A DNA stretch of 64,000 nt from Nocardia arthritidis (lineage in GTDB: Bacteria; Actinomycetota; Actinomycetes; Mycobacteriales; Mycobacteriaceae). Every line of letters starts with the position of its first letter. The stretch's first letter is position 1. Both the position numbers and the translations under genes were made by a program. Location of the stretch: NCBI RefSeq assembly GCF_011801145.1, contig NZ_CP046172.1, positions 930,001-994,000 on the forward strand, read 5' to 3'. Under the pieces are notes generated by a model. It made no database searches. It was given only the letters and a program-made list of their open reading frames with translations, and was not told the DNA's origin. This document shows, in pieces, positions 49,987 through 59,648 of this stretch.

Positions 49987-51325
49987 CAGGGTTCCGGCAA
50001 AGTCTGCTCGCATGAGCTGACCTGCGGTTTTGTGCCCGATTTGTCCGACACGCGGGCAAGGAATTGAGGGGCGGGCACGGCAGCACTCGAGATGATCGGC
50101 TCTTCGACAAGTTTTCACATCCGGAGTTCTGCCGTGCCCGCTTCATCATCTCCCACCTCTGTCCTGGCCGTCGAGTTGTCTTGTGAGGGTGGTGAATCGG
50201 CCCGGCTGCCTGGTGTGGTGAGTTTGCTGGAGTTGCTGGGTGAGGTGGCCGATCCTCGGGCTCGTCGCGGTGTCAGGTATTCGGCGGGGGCGATTTTGGC
50301 GGCTGCGCTGGCCGCGGTGCTGGCGGGTGCGCGGTCGTTGACCGCGATCGGTCAATGGGTCGGCGAGGCACCGGTGACGGTGTTGTCGCAGTTGGGTTTT
50401 CAGGGTTCGGTGCCGGCGGAGTCGACGATCCGCCGGTTCCTGCAAGCCCTGGACGCGGATGCGTTGGACAAGGTGATCGGCGAATGGATGTGGCGCAAAA
50501 CAAGGGGGATGCGGGGTCGGCGGGTGGTGTCGTTCGACGGTAAATCCTTGCGTGGCACCCGCGAGGGTGACGGTCGGCCGATCCATCTGCTCTCGGGCGT
50601 CTGCCAGCGGCTCGGGGTAGTCCTGGGACAGATCGGCGTGGGCTCCAAAACGAACGAAATCCCCATGCTGCGTGAGCTTTTGGCGGGAATCGACATCGAC
50701 GGGATGATCATCACCGCCGATGCGATGCACACCAACCGCGACACCGCCACCTACATCACCGACCTCGGCGGGGACTACCTGCTGACCGTGAAAGACAACC
50801 AACCCCGCTTGCGCAAGGCATTGAAGAAACTGCCCTGGCATTCGGTCCGCACACACGACCGCACCCGCACCCGCAGGCACGGCCGCGAAGAAACCCGCAC
50901 CCTCAAAGCCCTCGCCATCCGCGGCCCCGATATCGAGTTCCCCGGCGCCCGGCTGGCGTTGAAAATCACCCGCCGCCGCGTCGATGCCAAGACCCGCAAA
51001 TTCCAGTCCGCCACCATCTACGCCATCACCAGCCTGACCGCCGCCGACGCCACACCCCGGCAGATAGCGGCCTGGTTGCGTGGGCACTGGCACATCGAGA
51101 ACCGGGTGCACTGCGTCCGCGATGTCACCTTCGACGAAGACCGATGCCGGGTCCGCACCGGCGCCGGGGCGCAAGTGATGGCCACCCTGCGAAACACAAC
51201 GATCGGTCTGTTACGCCTCCGCGGTCATCACAGCATCGCCGCTGGCCTCCGCCACCACTCCTACCAGCACGAACGCCCCTTAGAACTACTCAAAAGTTGC
51301 TGAAACAGACTTTGCCGGAGCCCTG
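49987..51325 (+). mobile_element. ISAs1-family insertion sequence (1339 bp)
   Basis: The ends are 20-bp inverted repeats, CAGGGTTCCGGCAAAGTCTG on the left and CAGACTTTGCCGGAGCCCTG on the right, differing at one position. A perfect 10-bp target duplication AAGCCATCGT flanks the element (49977-49986 and 51326-51335). It holds one intact transposase gene. The clean duplication suggests a recent insertion. Confidence 0.92.
50134..51303 (+). CDS. ISAs1-family transposase
   Basis: A 389-residue DDE transposase. It starts at GTG 50134 (a longer frame to 50092 is possible). The N-terminal domain has LLEVADPRARRG-like sequence (here LLGEVADPRARRGVRYSAGA). The catalytic core shows VSFDGKSLRGTR (first Asp), IITADAMHTNRDTA (second Asp) and a C-terminal HWHIENRVHCVRDVTFDEDR (Glu). 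All are the family's usual places. The protein looks complete. Confidence 0.9.
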   Translation: MPASSSPTSVLAVELSCEGGESARLPGVVSLLELLGEVADPRARRGVRYSAGAILAAALAAVLAGARSLTAIGQWVGEAPVTVLSQLGFQGSVPAESTIRRFLQALDADALDKVIGEWMWRKTRGMRGRRVVSFDGKSLRGTREGDGRPIHLLSGVCQRLGVVLGQIGVGSKTNEIPMLRELLAGIDIDGMIITADAMHTNRDTATYITDLGGDYLLTVKDNQPRLRKALKKLPWHSVRTHDRTRTRRHGREETRTLKALAIRGPDIEFPGARLALKITRRRVDAKTRKFQSATIYAITSLTAADATPRQIAAWLRGHWHIENRVHCVRDVTFDEDRCRVRTGAGAQVMATLRNTTIGLLRLRGHHSIAAGLRHHSYQHERPLELLKSC

Positions 51326-51554
51326 AAGCCATCGTCGGATCGTTTGTGGTGACGCTGGGGCTGGCGTGGTCCGAGTCGGCCCAACCTCTCCGGTGAATGG
51401 TGGTGCAGCTATTGGGAACCTGCCATTGTGGCTCTCCATTTACTCTCCACTTTGGCCGCCACAGCCCGCCATAACAGACCATATGGCCTGTTGGCGGCGG
51501 AGTGAAAACACCTGGTAGAAGCGAGATTTGCCATATGGCACGTGATGACGTATG

Positions 51555-51626
51555 TGCCCTCGGCAGGATTCGAACCTGCGACACCGGCTTTAGGAGAGCC
51601 GTGCTCTATCCCTGAGCTACGAGGGC
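51555..51626 (-). tRNA. tRNA-Arg (anticodon CCT)
   Basis: Read on the minus strand, a full cloverleaf folds: acceptor GCCCTCG/CGAGGGC, D stem GCTC/GAGC, anticodon stem CGGCT/AGCCG with loop CTCCTAA (anticodon CCT at 34-36), and T arm GCAGG-TTCGAAT-CCTGC, then discriminator A. CCA is not encoded. The 3' end faces left, towards the conjugative region, which is the usual orientation when an element has integrated into a tRNA 3' end. Confidence 0.97.
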
Positions 51627-51727
51627 GGGTGGATGGTGGTCCACCGGGACGATGGGAGTCTACCGGGTGTGGGCGGGTTGGGCCGCATCGCTGGGGTGTG
51701 ACGGTGGTGGGATCGGGTCGGGTGGGG

Positions 51728-52561
51728 TCAGAAGTCGCCGCCGGAGTCGTAGCCGCCGCCGTCGAAACCGCCGCCGCTGTCGAAGAAGTCGCCGCTGTCG
51801 TAGCCGCTCGAGTCGTAGTTGCCGTAGTCGGATCCACCGGTGTCGTAGCTCGCGTCGTCGTATCCGCCGTTGTCGTAGCCGCTGTCCGCGGCGGCCAGCC
51901 CGTCTTGGTAGCCGTCGCCGTAGCCGCTTTCGAAGCCTTGGGCGTCGTAGTGCACGCCTTCCATGCCGGAGAACAGGGTGGTGAACAGGAGTGCGGAGCC
52001 GAGGCCCCAGGCGCCGCCGATCAGCGCGGGTTTCCACCACGGCTCGGAGTACCAGCCCGCGGGGACGGGGCGTCCGGCGACGCGGCCGCCGGGATAGTAG
52101 TTGGGTGTGGTGGCCGACGGGTTCGGGGATGCGGTGATCTGCCTGCCGTCGTAGTCGATGGTCCGGTTCTCGGTGACTTGACCGGCGGTGTTCTGGCCGT
52201 CGAGCGCGGGCACTTCGGGGCCGGGGTCCATATTCATGGCGGTGCGCGCGGCGCGGATGTAGTAGAGGCCTTCCAGCGCGGTCTGTTTGGCGAGGCGCGC
52301 CTGCGCGGGTGTGCGGGCCTGTTCGAGCTGCGAGCCTGCGGCGATATGCCGCTCGGACGCGTCGGCCAGCGCCTGTTTGGCCGCCTCGTTGCTGCCGGTG
52401 AGGCTGTACACCTGGCCGCCGAGCCGCTCGTTCACCTGGCGGGCGTCGGCGAGCGCATCGGCCAGTTGTAGTTCCGCGCGCTGTTTGGTTCGGCGGGACT
52501 GCACGATGACGAATGCGGCGACGGCGACGACGATCACGATGATCAGCAGCAGGATGGTCAC
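51728..52561 (-). CDS. Membrane-anchored protein with Gly/Tyr/Asp-rich tail
   Basis: A 277-residue protein. One N-terminal membrane helix (ILLLIIVIVVAVAAFVIV) is followed by a charged helical region (LADALADARQVNERLGGQVY), a second hydrophobic stretch (ALIGGAWGLGSALLFTTLFS) and a low-complexity end built of Gly, Tyr, Asp and Ser repeats (SGYDNGGYDDASYDTGG). I start at GTG 52561, with GAGG 8 nt upstream; an earlier GTG at 52570 overlaps that site. It resembles LemA/DUF1542-type accessory proteins only loosely. It is the first chromosomal gene beyond the tRNA. Confidence 0.65.
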   Translation of the reverse strand: MTILLLIIVIVVAVAAFVIVQSRRTKQRAELQLADALADARQVNERLGGQVYSLTGSNEAAKQALADASERHIAAGSQLEQARTPAQARLAKQTALEGLYYIRAARTAMNMDPGPEVPALDGQNTAGQVTENRTIDYDGRQITASPNPSATTPNYYPGGRVAGRPVPAGWYSEPWWKPALIGGAWGLGSALLFTTLFSGMEGVHYDAQGFESGYGDGYQDGLAAADSGYDNGGYDDASYDTGGSDYGNYDSSGYDSGDFFDSGGGFDGGGYDSGGDF

Positions 52562-52630
52562 TGTTCGCACCTCTTCCGTCCGGTGTGTCGAACAGTGCCC
52601 AAGCCTAGTGGGTGGAGACGTAGTGCCTGG

Positions 52631-54103
52631 TCAGCCGAGCGGACGCGCCGCTTGTCGCTCTGTGTAGTCGGCCGGGTCGAACTCCCTTGTTTTCCACCGG
52701 TAGAGCACCGTCGCGCCGGGCCAGTTGTTGGTGATCCGGCCCGCCGCGTTGCGGTACCAGCTGGAGCAGAAGTTCCACGGCGTGTCTTCGAGCCTGCGCT
52801 GCAGCCAGTGATCCCAGCGCTGTTCGGCGTCCGCCTTGGCGGCCAGCGAGCGGCCGGGCCGATCGGTGAGATATTCGACGACCTGGCGGATGTAGCGCGC
52901 CTGCGATTCCAGCATGTAGACGATGGAACCGGAGCCGACGTTCGTATTCGGTCCGTACATGATGAACATATTGGGAAAGTCCGGAACGGATAGTCCCAGG
53001 TAGGCGCGGGCGCCCGCATCGCCCCAGACATCGGCCAGCTTGCGTCCGCCCGCACCGTAGATATTCATCGGCGCGAGGAATTCCGTACCTTTGAAGCCGG
53101 TGCCGTAGATGATGACGTCCACCTCGTGTTCGACGCCGTCCGCGGTGCGGATGCCCGATGGGATGATCGCCTCGATCGCCGAGGTTTCCACGGTGACGTT
53201 GGGTTGGGCCAGCGCCGGGAAGTAGTCGTTGGAGAAGAGTCCGCGTTTACAGCCGGCCGCGTAATCGGGTGTCAGCTTGGCCCGCAGCTCCGGATCGGTG
53301 ACCTGTCTGGTGCGGTGCCGGTCGGCGAGCGCGATCACCGGGGTTTTGATGGCGGGAATGTCGGTGAGCGCCAACGCCATAACCTCGAAGAAGGACCATA
53401 CGGCGAACCGCTCGGCCAGCCTGCTCGGCGGGAAGTATTTGAACAGCGCGTGATGCAGCGCGCTGTATTCGGTATCCGGTTTGGGCAGCACCCAGGCGGC
53501 CGAACGCTGAAACAGGGTGAGGTGGGCCGCTTTCGGCTGGATGCGCGGAATATATTGGATCGCACTGGCTCCGGTGCCGATGCAGGCCACCCGCTTACCG
53601 GTGAGGTCGACGCGATGGTCCCATTCGGCGGAGTGGAAGGCCGGGCCGGTGAACGTGTCGATGCCGGGCAGATTCGGCATGGCGGGCCGGGACAGCTGGC
53701 CGACCGCCGGGATCAGCAGGTCGGCAACGAGATTCGCGCCGTCGGCGGTGGTGACGGTCCAGCGGCCCGCGCGCTCGTCGAATTCGGCGTCGGTGACCTC
53801 GGTGCCGAACCGGATGTAGCGCGCCAGTCCGTACTTCTCGACCACCGTGCGCATATACGCGTGGATGTCGGCCTGCTCCGAAAACCGCCGTGGCCAATCG
53901 GATTTCGGCTCGAACGACCACGAGTACAGCGGGGACGGCACATCGCATGCGGCGCCGGGGTAGGTGTTCTCGCGCCAGACGCCGCCGAGGTCGGCGGCGC
54001 GTTCCAGGATGACGAAGTTGTCCAGGCCGTTGCGGCGCAGCTCCAGTGCCAGGCCGAGTCCGGCGAAGCCCGCGCCGATGATGATGATGGACGGCGATGT
54101 CAT
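52631..54103 (-). CDS. Flavin-containing monooxygenase, Baeyer-Villiger type
   Basis: A 490-residue protein. Residues 1-30 hold the FAD-binding GAGFAGLGLALEL; the second dinucleotide fold has CIGTGASAIQYIP for NADPH. Between them lies FTGPAFHSAEWD, matching the type I Baeyer-Villiger fingerprint FxGxxxHxxxW(P/D). C-terminal YGTGFKGTEF is also typical. Such enzymes oxidise ketones to esters or lactones in steroid, terpene or lipid catabolism. The neighbouring acyl-CoA dehydrogenase supports a lipid or sterol pathway, but the substrate is unknown. Confidence 0.88.
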   Translation of the reverse strand: MTSPSIIIIGAGFAGLGLALELRRNGLDNFVILERAADLGGVWRENTYPGAACDVPSPLYSWSFEPKSDWPRRFSEQADIHAYMRTVVEKYGLARYIRFGTEVTDAEFDERAGRWTVTTADGANLVADLLIPAVGQLSRPAMPNLPGIDTFTGPAFHSAEWDHRVDLTGKRVACIGTGASAIQYIPRIQPKAAHLTLFQRSAAWVLPKPDTEYSALHHALFKYFPPSRLAERFAVWSFFEVMALALTDIPAIKTPVIALADRHRTRQVTDPELRAKLTPDYAAGCKRGLFSNDYFPALAQPNVTVETSAIEAIIPSGIRTADGVEHEVDVIIYGTGFKGTEFLAPMNIYGAGGRKLADVWGDAGARAYLGLSVPDFPNMFIMYGPNTNVGSGSIVYMLESQARYIRQVVEYLTDRPGRSLAAKADAEQRWDHWLQRRLEDTPWNFCSSWYRNAAGRITNNWPGATVLYRWKTREFDPADYTERQAARPLG

Positions 54104-54174
54104 GATCTCAGCGTACGGGCGGGTACCCGCAGGTCAGAAGAGATCGCCGGACAGTGAATCCATATTTTCGGCCA

Positions 54175-55317
54175 TCAGTTGGCGGCGAGCTGACGCGCGA
54201 TGACGAGCCGCTGGATCTGGTTGGTGCCCTCGAAGATCTGCATCACCTTGGCCTCGCGCATATACCGCTCCAACGGGAAATCCTGGGTGTAGCCGTAGCC
54301 GCCGAAAACCTGGACCGCGTCGGTGGTGACCTTCATGGCGGCGTCCGTCGCGATCAGCTTGGCCACGCTGGCCTGGCGCGAGTAGGGGAGTCCGGCGTCG
54401 CGGCGGCGGGCGGCGTCGAGGTAGGTGGCGCGGGCCGAATCCACCGCCGCGGCCATATCGGCGAGCAGGAAGCCGAGGCCCTGATGGTCGATGATGTGGC
54501 GGCCGAACGCTTCTCGCTCCTTGGCGTAGGCGACGGCGTCGTCGAGCGCGCGCTGTGCCAGGCCGGTGGCCACCGCGGCGATGCCGAGCCGTCCCGAATC
54601 GAGGGCGCTGAATGCGATCGAAAGCCCTTGTCCCTCTTCGCCGATCAGCCGCTCTTCGGGCACGAACGCATCGTCGTACGCGGCCGTTGTCGTCGGGATG
54701 GCGCGCAGGCCCATCTTCTCCTCGGGCTTGCCGAAGCTCAGCCCCGCCGTGTCGCGCGGCACCAGAAAGCAGGAAATGCCGCGGGAGCCATCGCCGGTCC
54801 TGGCGAACAGCGTGTAGAAATCGGCCTTGCCGCCGTTGGTGATCCACGCCTTCGATCCGGTGATCCGGTATCCGCCATCGACTTTCGTGGCCCGGCAGCG
54901 CAGTGCTGCCGCATCCGATCCGGCCTGCGGCTCCGAAAGGCTGTACGCGCCAACGGTTTCGCCGGACAGCATATCGCCGAGCCAGCGCTGTTTCTGCTCA
55001 TCGGAGCCGAAGGTGAACAGCGGATGGCAGGACAGGCCGTGCACGCTCACCGCCACCGCGACCGCCGCCCAGCGGCTCGCCAACTCCTCCAGCACCTGCA
55101 GGTAGACCTCGTACGGTTGACCACCGCCGCCGAACTCGTCCGGATACGGCAAGCTCAGCAGTCCGGCCGCGCCGAGCGCGGGAAATACGTCATCCGGGAA
55201 CGTCGCGGACTTCTCGCATTCGACGACCTGCGGCTCCAGCACCTTATCCGCGATATCCCGGGTCAACTCGAGCAGGTCCCTGGCCTCCTGTGTCGGCAGC
55301 ATTCGCTCAACCGCCAT
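54175..55317 (-). CDS. Acyl-CoA dehydrogenase
   Basis: A 380-residue flavoenzyme. It shows the family motifs AYSLSEPQAGSDAAALRC and ITGSKAWITNGGKAD, and near the C-terminus QVFGGYGYTQDFPLERYMRE with the EGTNQIQRLVIAR end. It catalyses the first alpha-beta dehydrogenation of acyl-CoA in beta-oxidation or related pathways. Start at ATG 55317 fits the family N-terminus (LPTQEARDLLELTRDIAD). It is divergent from a TetR gene that probably controls it. Confidence 0.92.
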   Translation of the reverse strand: MAVERMLPTQEARDLLELTRDIADKVLEPQVVECEKSATFPDDVFPALGAAGLLSLPYPDEFGGGGQPYEVYLQVLEELASRWAAVAVAVSVHGLSCHPLFTFGSDEQKQRWLGDMLSGETVGAYSLSEPQAGSDAAALRCRATKVDGGYRITGSKAWITNGGKADFYTLFARTGDGSRGISCFLVPRDTAGLSFGKPEEKMGLRAIPTTTAAYDDAFVPEERLIGEEGQGLSIAFSALDSGRLGIAAVATGLAQRALDDAVAYAKEREAFGRHIIDHQGLGFLLADMAAAVDSARATYLDAARRRDAGLPYSRQASVAKLIATDAAMKVTTDAVQVFGGYGYTQDFPLERYMREAKVMQIFEGTNQIQRLVIARQLAAN

Positions 55318-55354
55318 CTCGGCTACCCCGCAATCTCGTGACGAACGACACCTG

Positions 55355-55366
55355 ATTGCATGCAAT
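55355..55366. promoter_or_regulatory. Palindrome in the acyl-CoA dehydrogenase/TetR promoter region
   Basis: ATTGCATGCAAT is a perfect 12-bp palindrome, 38 bp from the dehydrogenase start and 36 bp from the TetR start. It is the likely operator for the divergent TetR regulator. Confidence 0.5.
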
Positions 55367-55401
55367 GTAGCACGCATTTATGGGCCGTCTACACTGGGCG
55401 A

Positions 55402-56025
55402 ATGGTTTCGCCGCTGCCGCCGAACAAACATCGGGAGAAGAGCCTGCGCACGCGGGCGACGCTGCTGGACGCGGCTGTGGAGAGCCTGGCCGAGGTCGGC
55501 TACGGCGGTGCGTCGATCGCCGATATCACCGCGCGCGCCGGGGTGACGCGCGGCGCTCAGCTGCACCACTTCCACACTCGGGAACAGCTTTTCGCGCAGA
55601 CCATCGGGCATCTGACGCAGCGGCAGCGGGAGGCGTTGCGGCGGCGGCTGCGTACGCTACCCGTGGCGTGCACCGGCGGTGCGGTGCTCGTCGAGCTGGT
55701 CACCGCCACTTTCGCGGGCAAGCTCGGCAAGGCATCGGTGGAGCTCTACGTCGGCATAGCCAACGACCGCGTGCTGCGCCGCGAGATGCTGCGCGCCCAA
55801 CACGATCTCACCGTCGAACTCCTCGCCGCGTGCACCGACCGCATCGATCCCGGAATCGACAGTGCGCGAATCGAATCCGCCTTCTGGATGACCATCAACC
55901 TGGTTCGCGGCACCACCCTCGACGAAATGGTCGGCCGAGACCGCCTGCGGCGCAAGCAGGTCCTGGCCGACTGGACCGAACTCGCAGAGCTGGCCCTGCA
56001 CCGCGACCCCGAGCGGCGTGACTAG
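55402..56025 (+). CDS. TetR-family regulator
   Basis: A 207-residue protein with the TetR helix-turn-helix at residues 15-60 (RTRATLLDAAVESLAEVGYG; SIADITARAGVTRGAQLHHF) and a variable helical ligand domain. Start at ATG 55402. The divergent layout with the acyl-CoA dehydrogenase gene and the palindrome between them suggest that it represses that gene and itself until an acyl-CoA or related ligand binds. The ligand is unknown. Confidence 0.9.
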   Translation: MVSPLPPNKHREKSLRTRATLLDAAVESLAEVGYGGASIADITARAGVTRGAQLHHFHTREQLFAQTIGHLTQRQREALRRRLRTLPVACTGGAVLVELVTATFAGKLGKASVELYVGIANDRVLRREMLRAQHDLTVELLAACTDRIDPGIDSARIESAFWMTINLVRGTTLDEMVGRDRLRRKQVLADWTELAELALHRDPERRD

Positions 56026-56122
56026 TCCGCACCGCGGCGTCTGATGTCGCTTTTCCTGATGGGACCACTTAGGTCGAAACTCTCCTCGTCGGTGAACATC
56101 GGCTTGGATACGGCGACCCTGG

Positions 56123-57382
56123 TCACCGACCGGAACGCACCGCGGTGAGGGCGGCGGGCGTGGTGCCGAGCCACCATCGCGGATCGGCCGTGCCGTCAGT
56201 GGTCCTGCCATCGCGGTGGACGTAGTGGCGCACATCGCGATTCGGTTCGGCGAATTCGCCGTCGAGGGCGCGTTCCAACCATTCGGCGCCGAAGCGGAAG
56301 ACCTCCGCGGCGACACCGCCGAGCGGGTGGAATTCGCCCTCGTAGACGCGAATCTCCTTTGGCGCCTTGACCAGTTCGTAGTTGGCAAGGGCCTGCTCCA
56401 GCGGGGTGAGCTCGTCGAATTCGCCGATGCCGTACAGCACCGGGCAGGTGATGTCGGCGACGAGGCCGCCAATTGGCATGTGCGCGGCCAAGTCTCGGTC
56501 GAAGGCCGACTCGTCGGTGTAGCCCGACATGTACATGTAGTTGTTCTTGAAGCTCGGCTGCGCACTCTCGAAGATGGTGCGGAAGTCGCCGGTCGGCGCC
56601 TCGAAGGCGGCGAGCGCGGCCAGCCGCCGATCGGTGGCGGCGGCGCGGGAACCCCAGTAGCCGCTCATGCTGATGCCGAACATGCCGATGCGGTGCGGGT
56701 CGACCTCGGGTAGCTCGGTGAGGTAGTCGAGGAAACGGCCAACGGCGCGTTCGTAATTGGTGAGGTCGACGGTCAGTCCATTGGCGCGGCTCTCGCCCTG
56801 GCCGGGGCCCTCGATGGAGAGTGCGACGATCCCGCGCGCGGTGTAATACCGCTCGGCGGTGTGGATGTAGTCCTCTTTGATCATGTCCATGCCGGGGCCG
56901 AGGATGATGGTGGGTGCGTTGCGCACCGGTCCCGCGGGCAGGTGCAGCAGCCCGTAGATCCGCTTGCCGTCGAAGTCCAGTTCGACGCGCCGGACCAGTC
57001 CGCCGCGCAGTGCGCCCAATCGTTCGACGCAGTGGTTGGTGCGTGCGCGGAAGGCGAGTTTGCGCGGATCGGCCGCATCGAAGATCGAGTACTGCGCCCG
57101 GCCCCACATCACCGCGGCCCTCGTGTAAAGGTCGGCGGCGGTGCGGGCGAAGCCATTGCGCTCATGGTGAGCGGCGCGCTCCTCGGTCTGCCCGGCGATG
57201 GTCGCCCAGGCCTTCGGCAGCATGGCACCGCTCTTGACCATGGCGAAGACCTTGTCGAAATCGGTGTGGTCGCAGCCGAGCTCTTCCAAAGTGCCCCTGG
57301 CTTCCGGGTGTAGTGCGTCGAAACCGCCCTGTGCCAAAGCGATATCGAGGGTCCAGCTCTGTCCGACGGAACGTGCGGTCAT
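56123..57382 (-). CDS. Alpha/beta hydrolase (FrsA/DUF1100-like)
   Basis: A 419-residue protein. A helical N-terminal cap region (KVFAMVKSGAMLPKAWATIA) is followed by an alpha/beta hydrolase with strand GLLHLPAG, oxyanion-region GPGMD, nucleophile GISMSGYWG and acid/base late in the domain (YGIGEFDELTP, EGEFHPLGG). This layout matches FrsA-like esterases or C-C-bond hydrolases rather than lipases. Start ATG 57382 has AAAGGA about 8 nt upstream. It is divergent from the MarR gene at 57479. Confidence 0.85.
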   Translation of the reverse strand: MTARSVGQSWTLDIALAQGGFDALHPEARGTLEELGCDHTDFDKVFAMVKSGAMLPKAWATIAGQTEERAAHHERNGFARTAADLYTRAAVMWGRAQYSIFDAADPRKLAFRARTNHCVERLGALRGGLVRRVELDFDGKRIYGLLHLPAGPVRNAPTIILGPGMDMIKEDYIHTAERYYTARGIVALSIEGPGQGESRANGLTVDLTNYERAVGRFLDYLTELPEVDPHRIGMFGISMSGYWGSRAAATDRRLAALAAFEAPTGDFRTIFESAQPSFKNNYMYMSGYTDESAFDRDLAAHMPIGGLVADITCPVLYGIGEFDELTPLEQALANYELVKAPKEIRVYEGEFHPLGGVAAEVFRFGAEWLERALDGEFAEPNRDVRHYVHRDGRTTDGTADPRWWLGTTPAALTAVRSGR

Positions 57383-57407
57383 CGGAGTGATCCTTTCCAA
57401 TAGTACT

Positions 57408-57432
57408 AAGTACTTATCTATTAAGTACTTAA
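57408..57432. promoter_or_regulatory. Two AAGTACTT palindromes, probable MarR operator
   Basis: AAGTACTT occurs at 57408-57415 and again at 57423-57430, the latter inside the 12-bp palindrome TTAAGTACTTAA (57421-57432). The pair lies between the divergent hydrolase and MarR genes, the expected place for a MarR operator, and is strikingly AT-rich for this genome. Confidence 0.6.
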
Positions 57433-57478
57433 GATATGCTGACTGTCAACCGTCATCTCGAGATGGAGAATCGGCGTC

Positions 57479-57934
57479 ATGTCAGGATCGGAATCGGCCG
57501 ACCGCGCGGCGGCCCTGGATCGGCTGGGTCGCGCGGCCTACCGGCTCAGCGCCGCGGATTCGCGGCTGCGCGGCCGCGCGACCCGCGCACCGGATGCACT
57601 CTCGCTGACCCATGCGCGCGCCCTACGCGTGCTCTACGAGCAAGGGCCCATGTCGATCGGGCAGCTGGCGCTCGGCACGGAAACCACGGGGCCCGCGACG
57701 ACGCAGTTGGTGAACGGTTTGGTCGCGGCCGGATACGTCACGCGCGAGCGCTCGGCGCAGAGCAAACGCTCGGTGGTGGTCGCGCTCACCGATGCGGGGC
57801 GGGTGCGGTGCCGCGAACGCTTGGATGCGATGGCCGAGGCGTTGCGCGCGGAACTGGAGGACTACGACATCGCCGCGCTCGACTTCGCCACCGAGATGCT
57901 GCAGCGGATGATCGCCATCTACGACCGGCTCTGA
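57479..57934 (+). CDS. MarR-family regulator
   Basis: A 151-residue winged-helix protein. The DNA-binding part shows LTHARALRVLYEQGPMSIGQ, LALGTETTGPATTQLVNGLV and the wing RSVVVALTDAG, all typical of MarR. Start at ATG 57479. It most likely represses the divergent alpha/beta hydrolase gene through the AAGTACTT palindromes between them, and itself. Confidence 0.9.
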   Translation: MSGSESADRAAALDRLGRAAYRLSAADSRLRGRATRAPDALSLTHARALRVLYEQGPMSIGQLALGTETTGPATTQLVNGLVAAGYVTRERSAQSKRSVVVALTDAGRVRCRERLDAMAEALRAELEDYDIAALDFATEMLQRMIAIYDRL

Positions 57935-57978
57935 GCCCGGATTCCATTGCCGCGCAAGGAATCCGGGCTACCCGCCGA

Positions 57979-59616
<1,638 letters not shown>

Positions 59617-59648
59617 CGCCAAACTCCTTTTTCTACAGTGGCTTTCGC

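Noticed and set aside
51660..52040. Arg-rich minus-strand frame in the Gly/Tyr/Asp tail region
   Set aside because: Low-complexity shadow of the tail of the 51728-52561 gene; no independent start signal.
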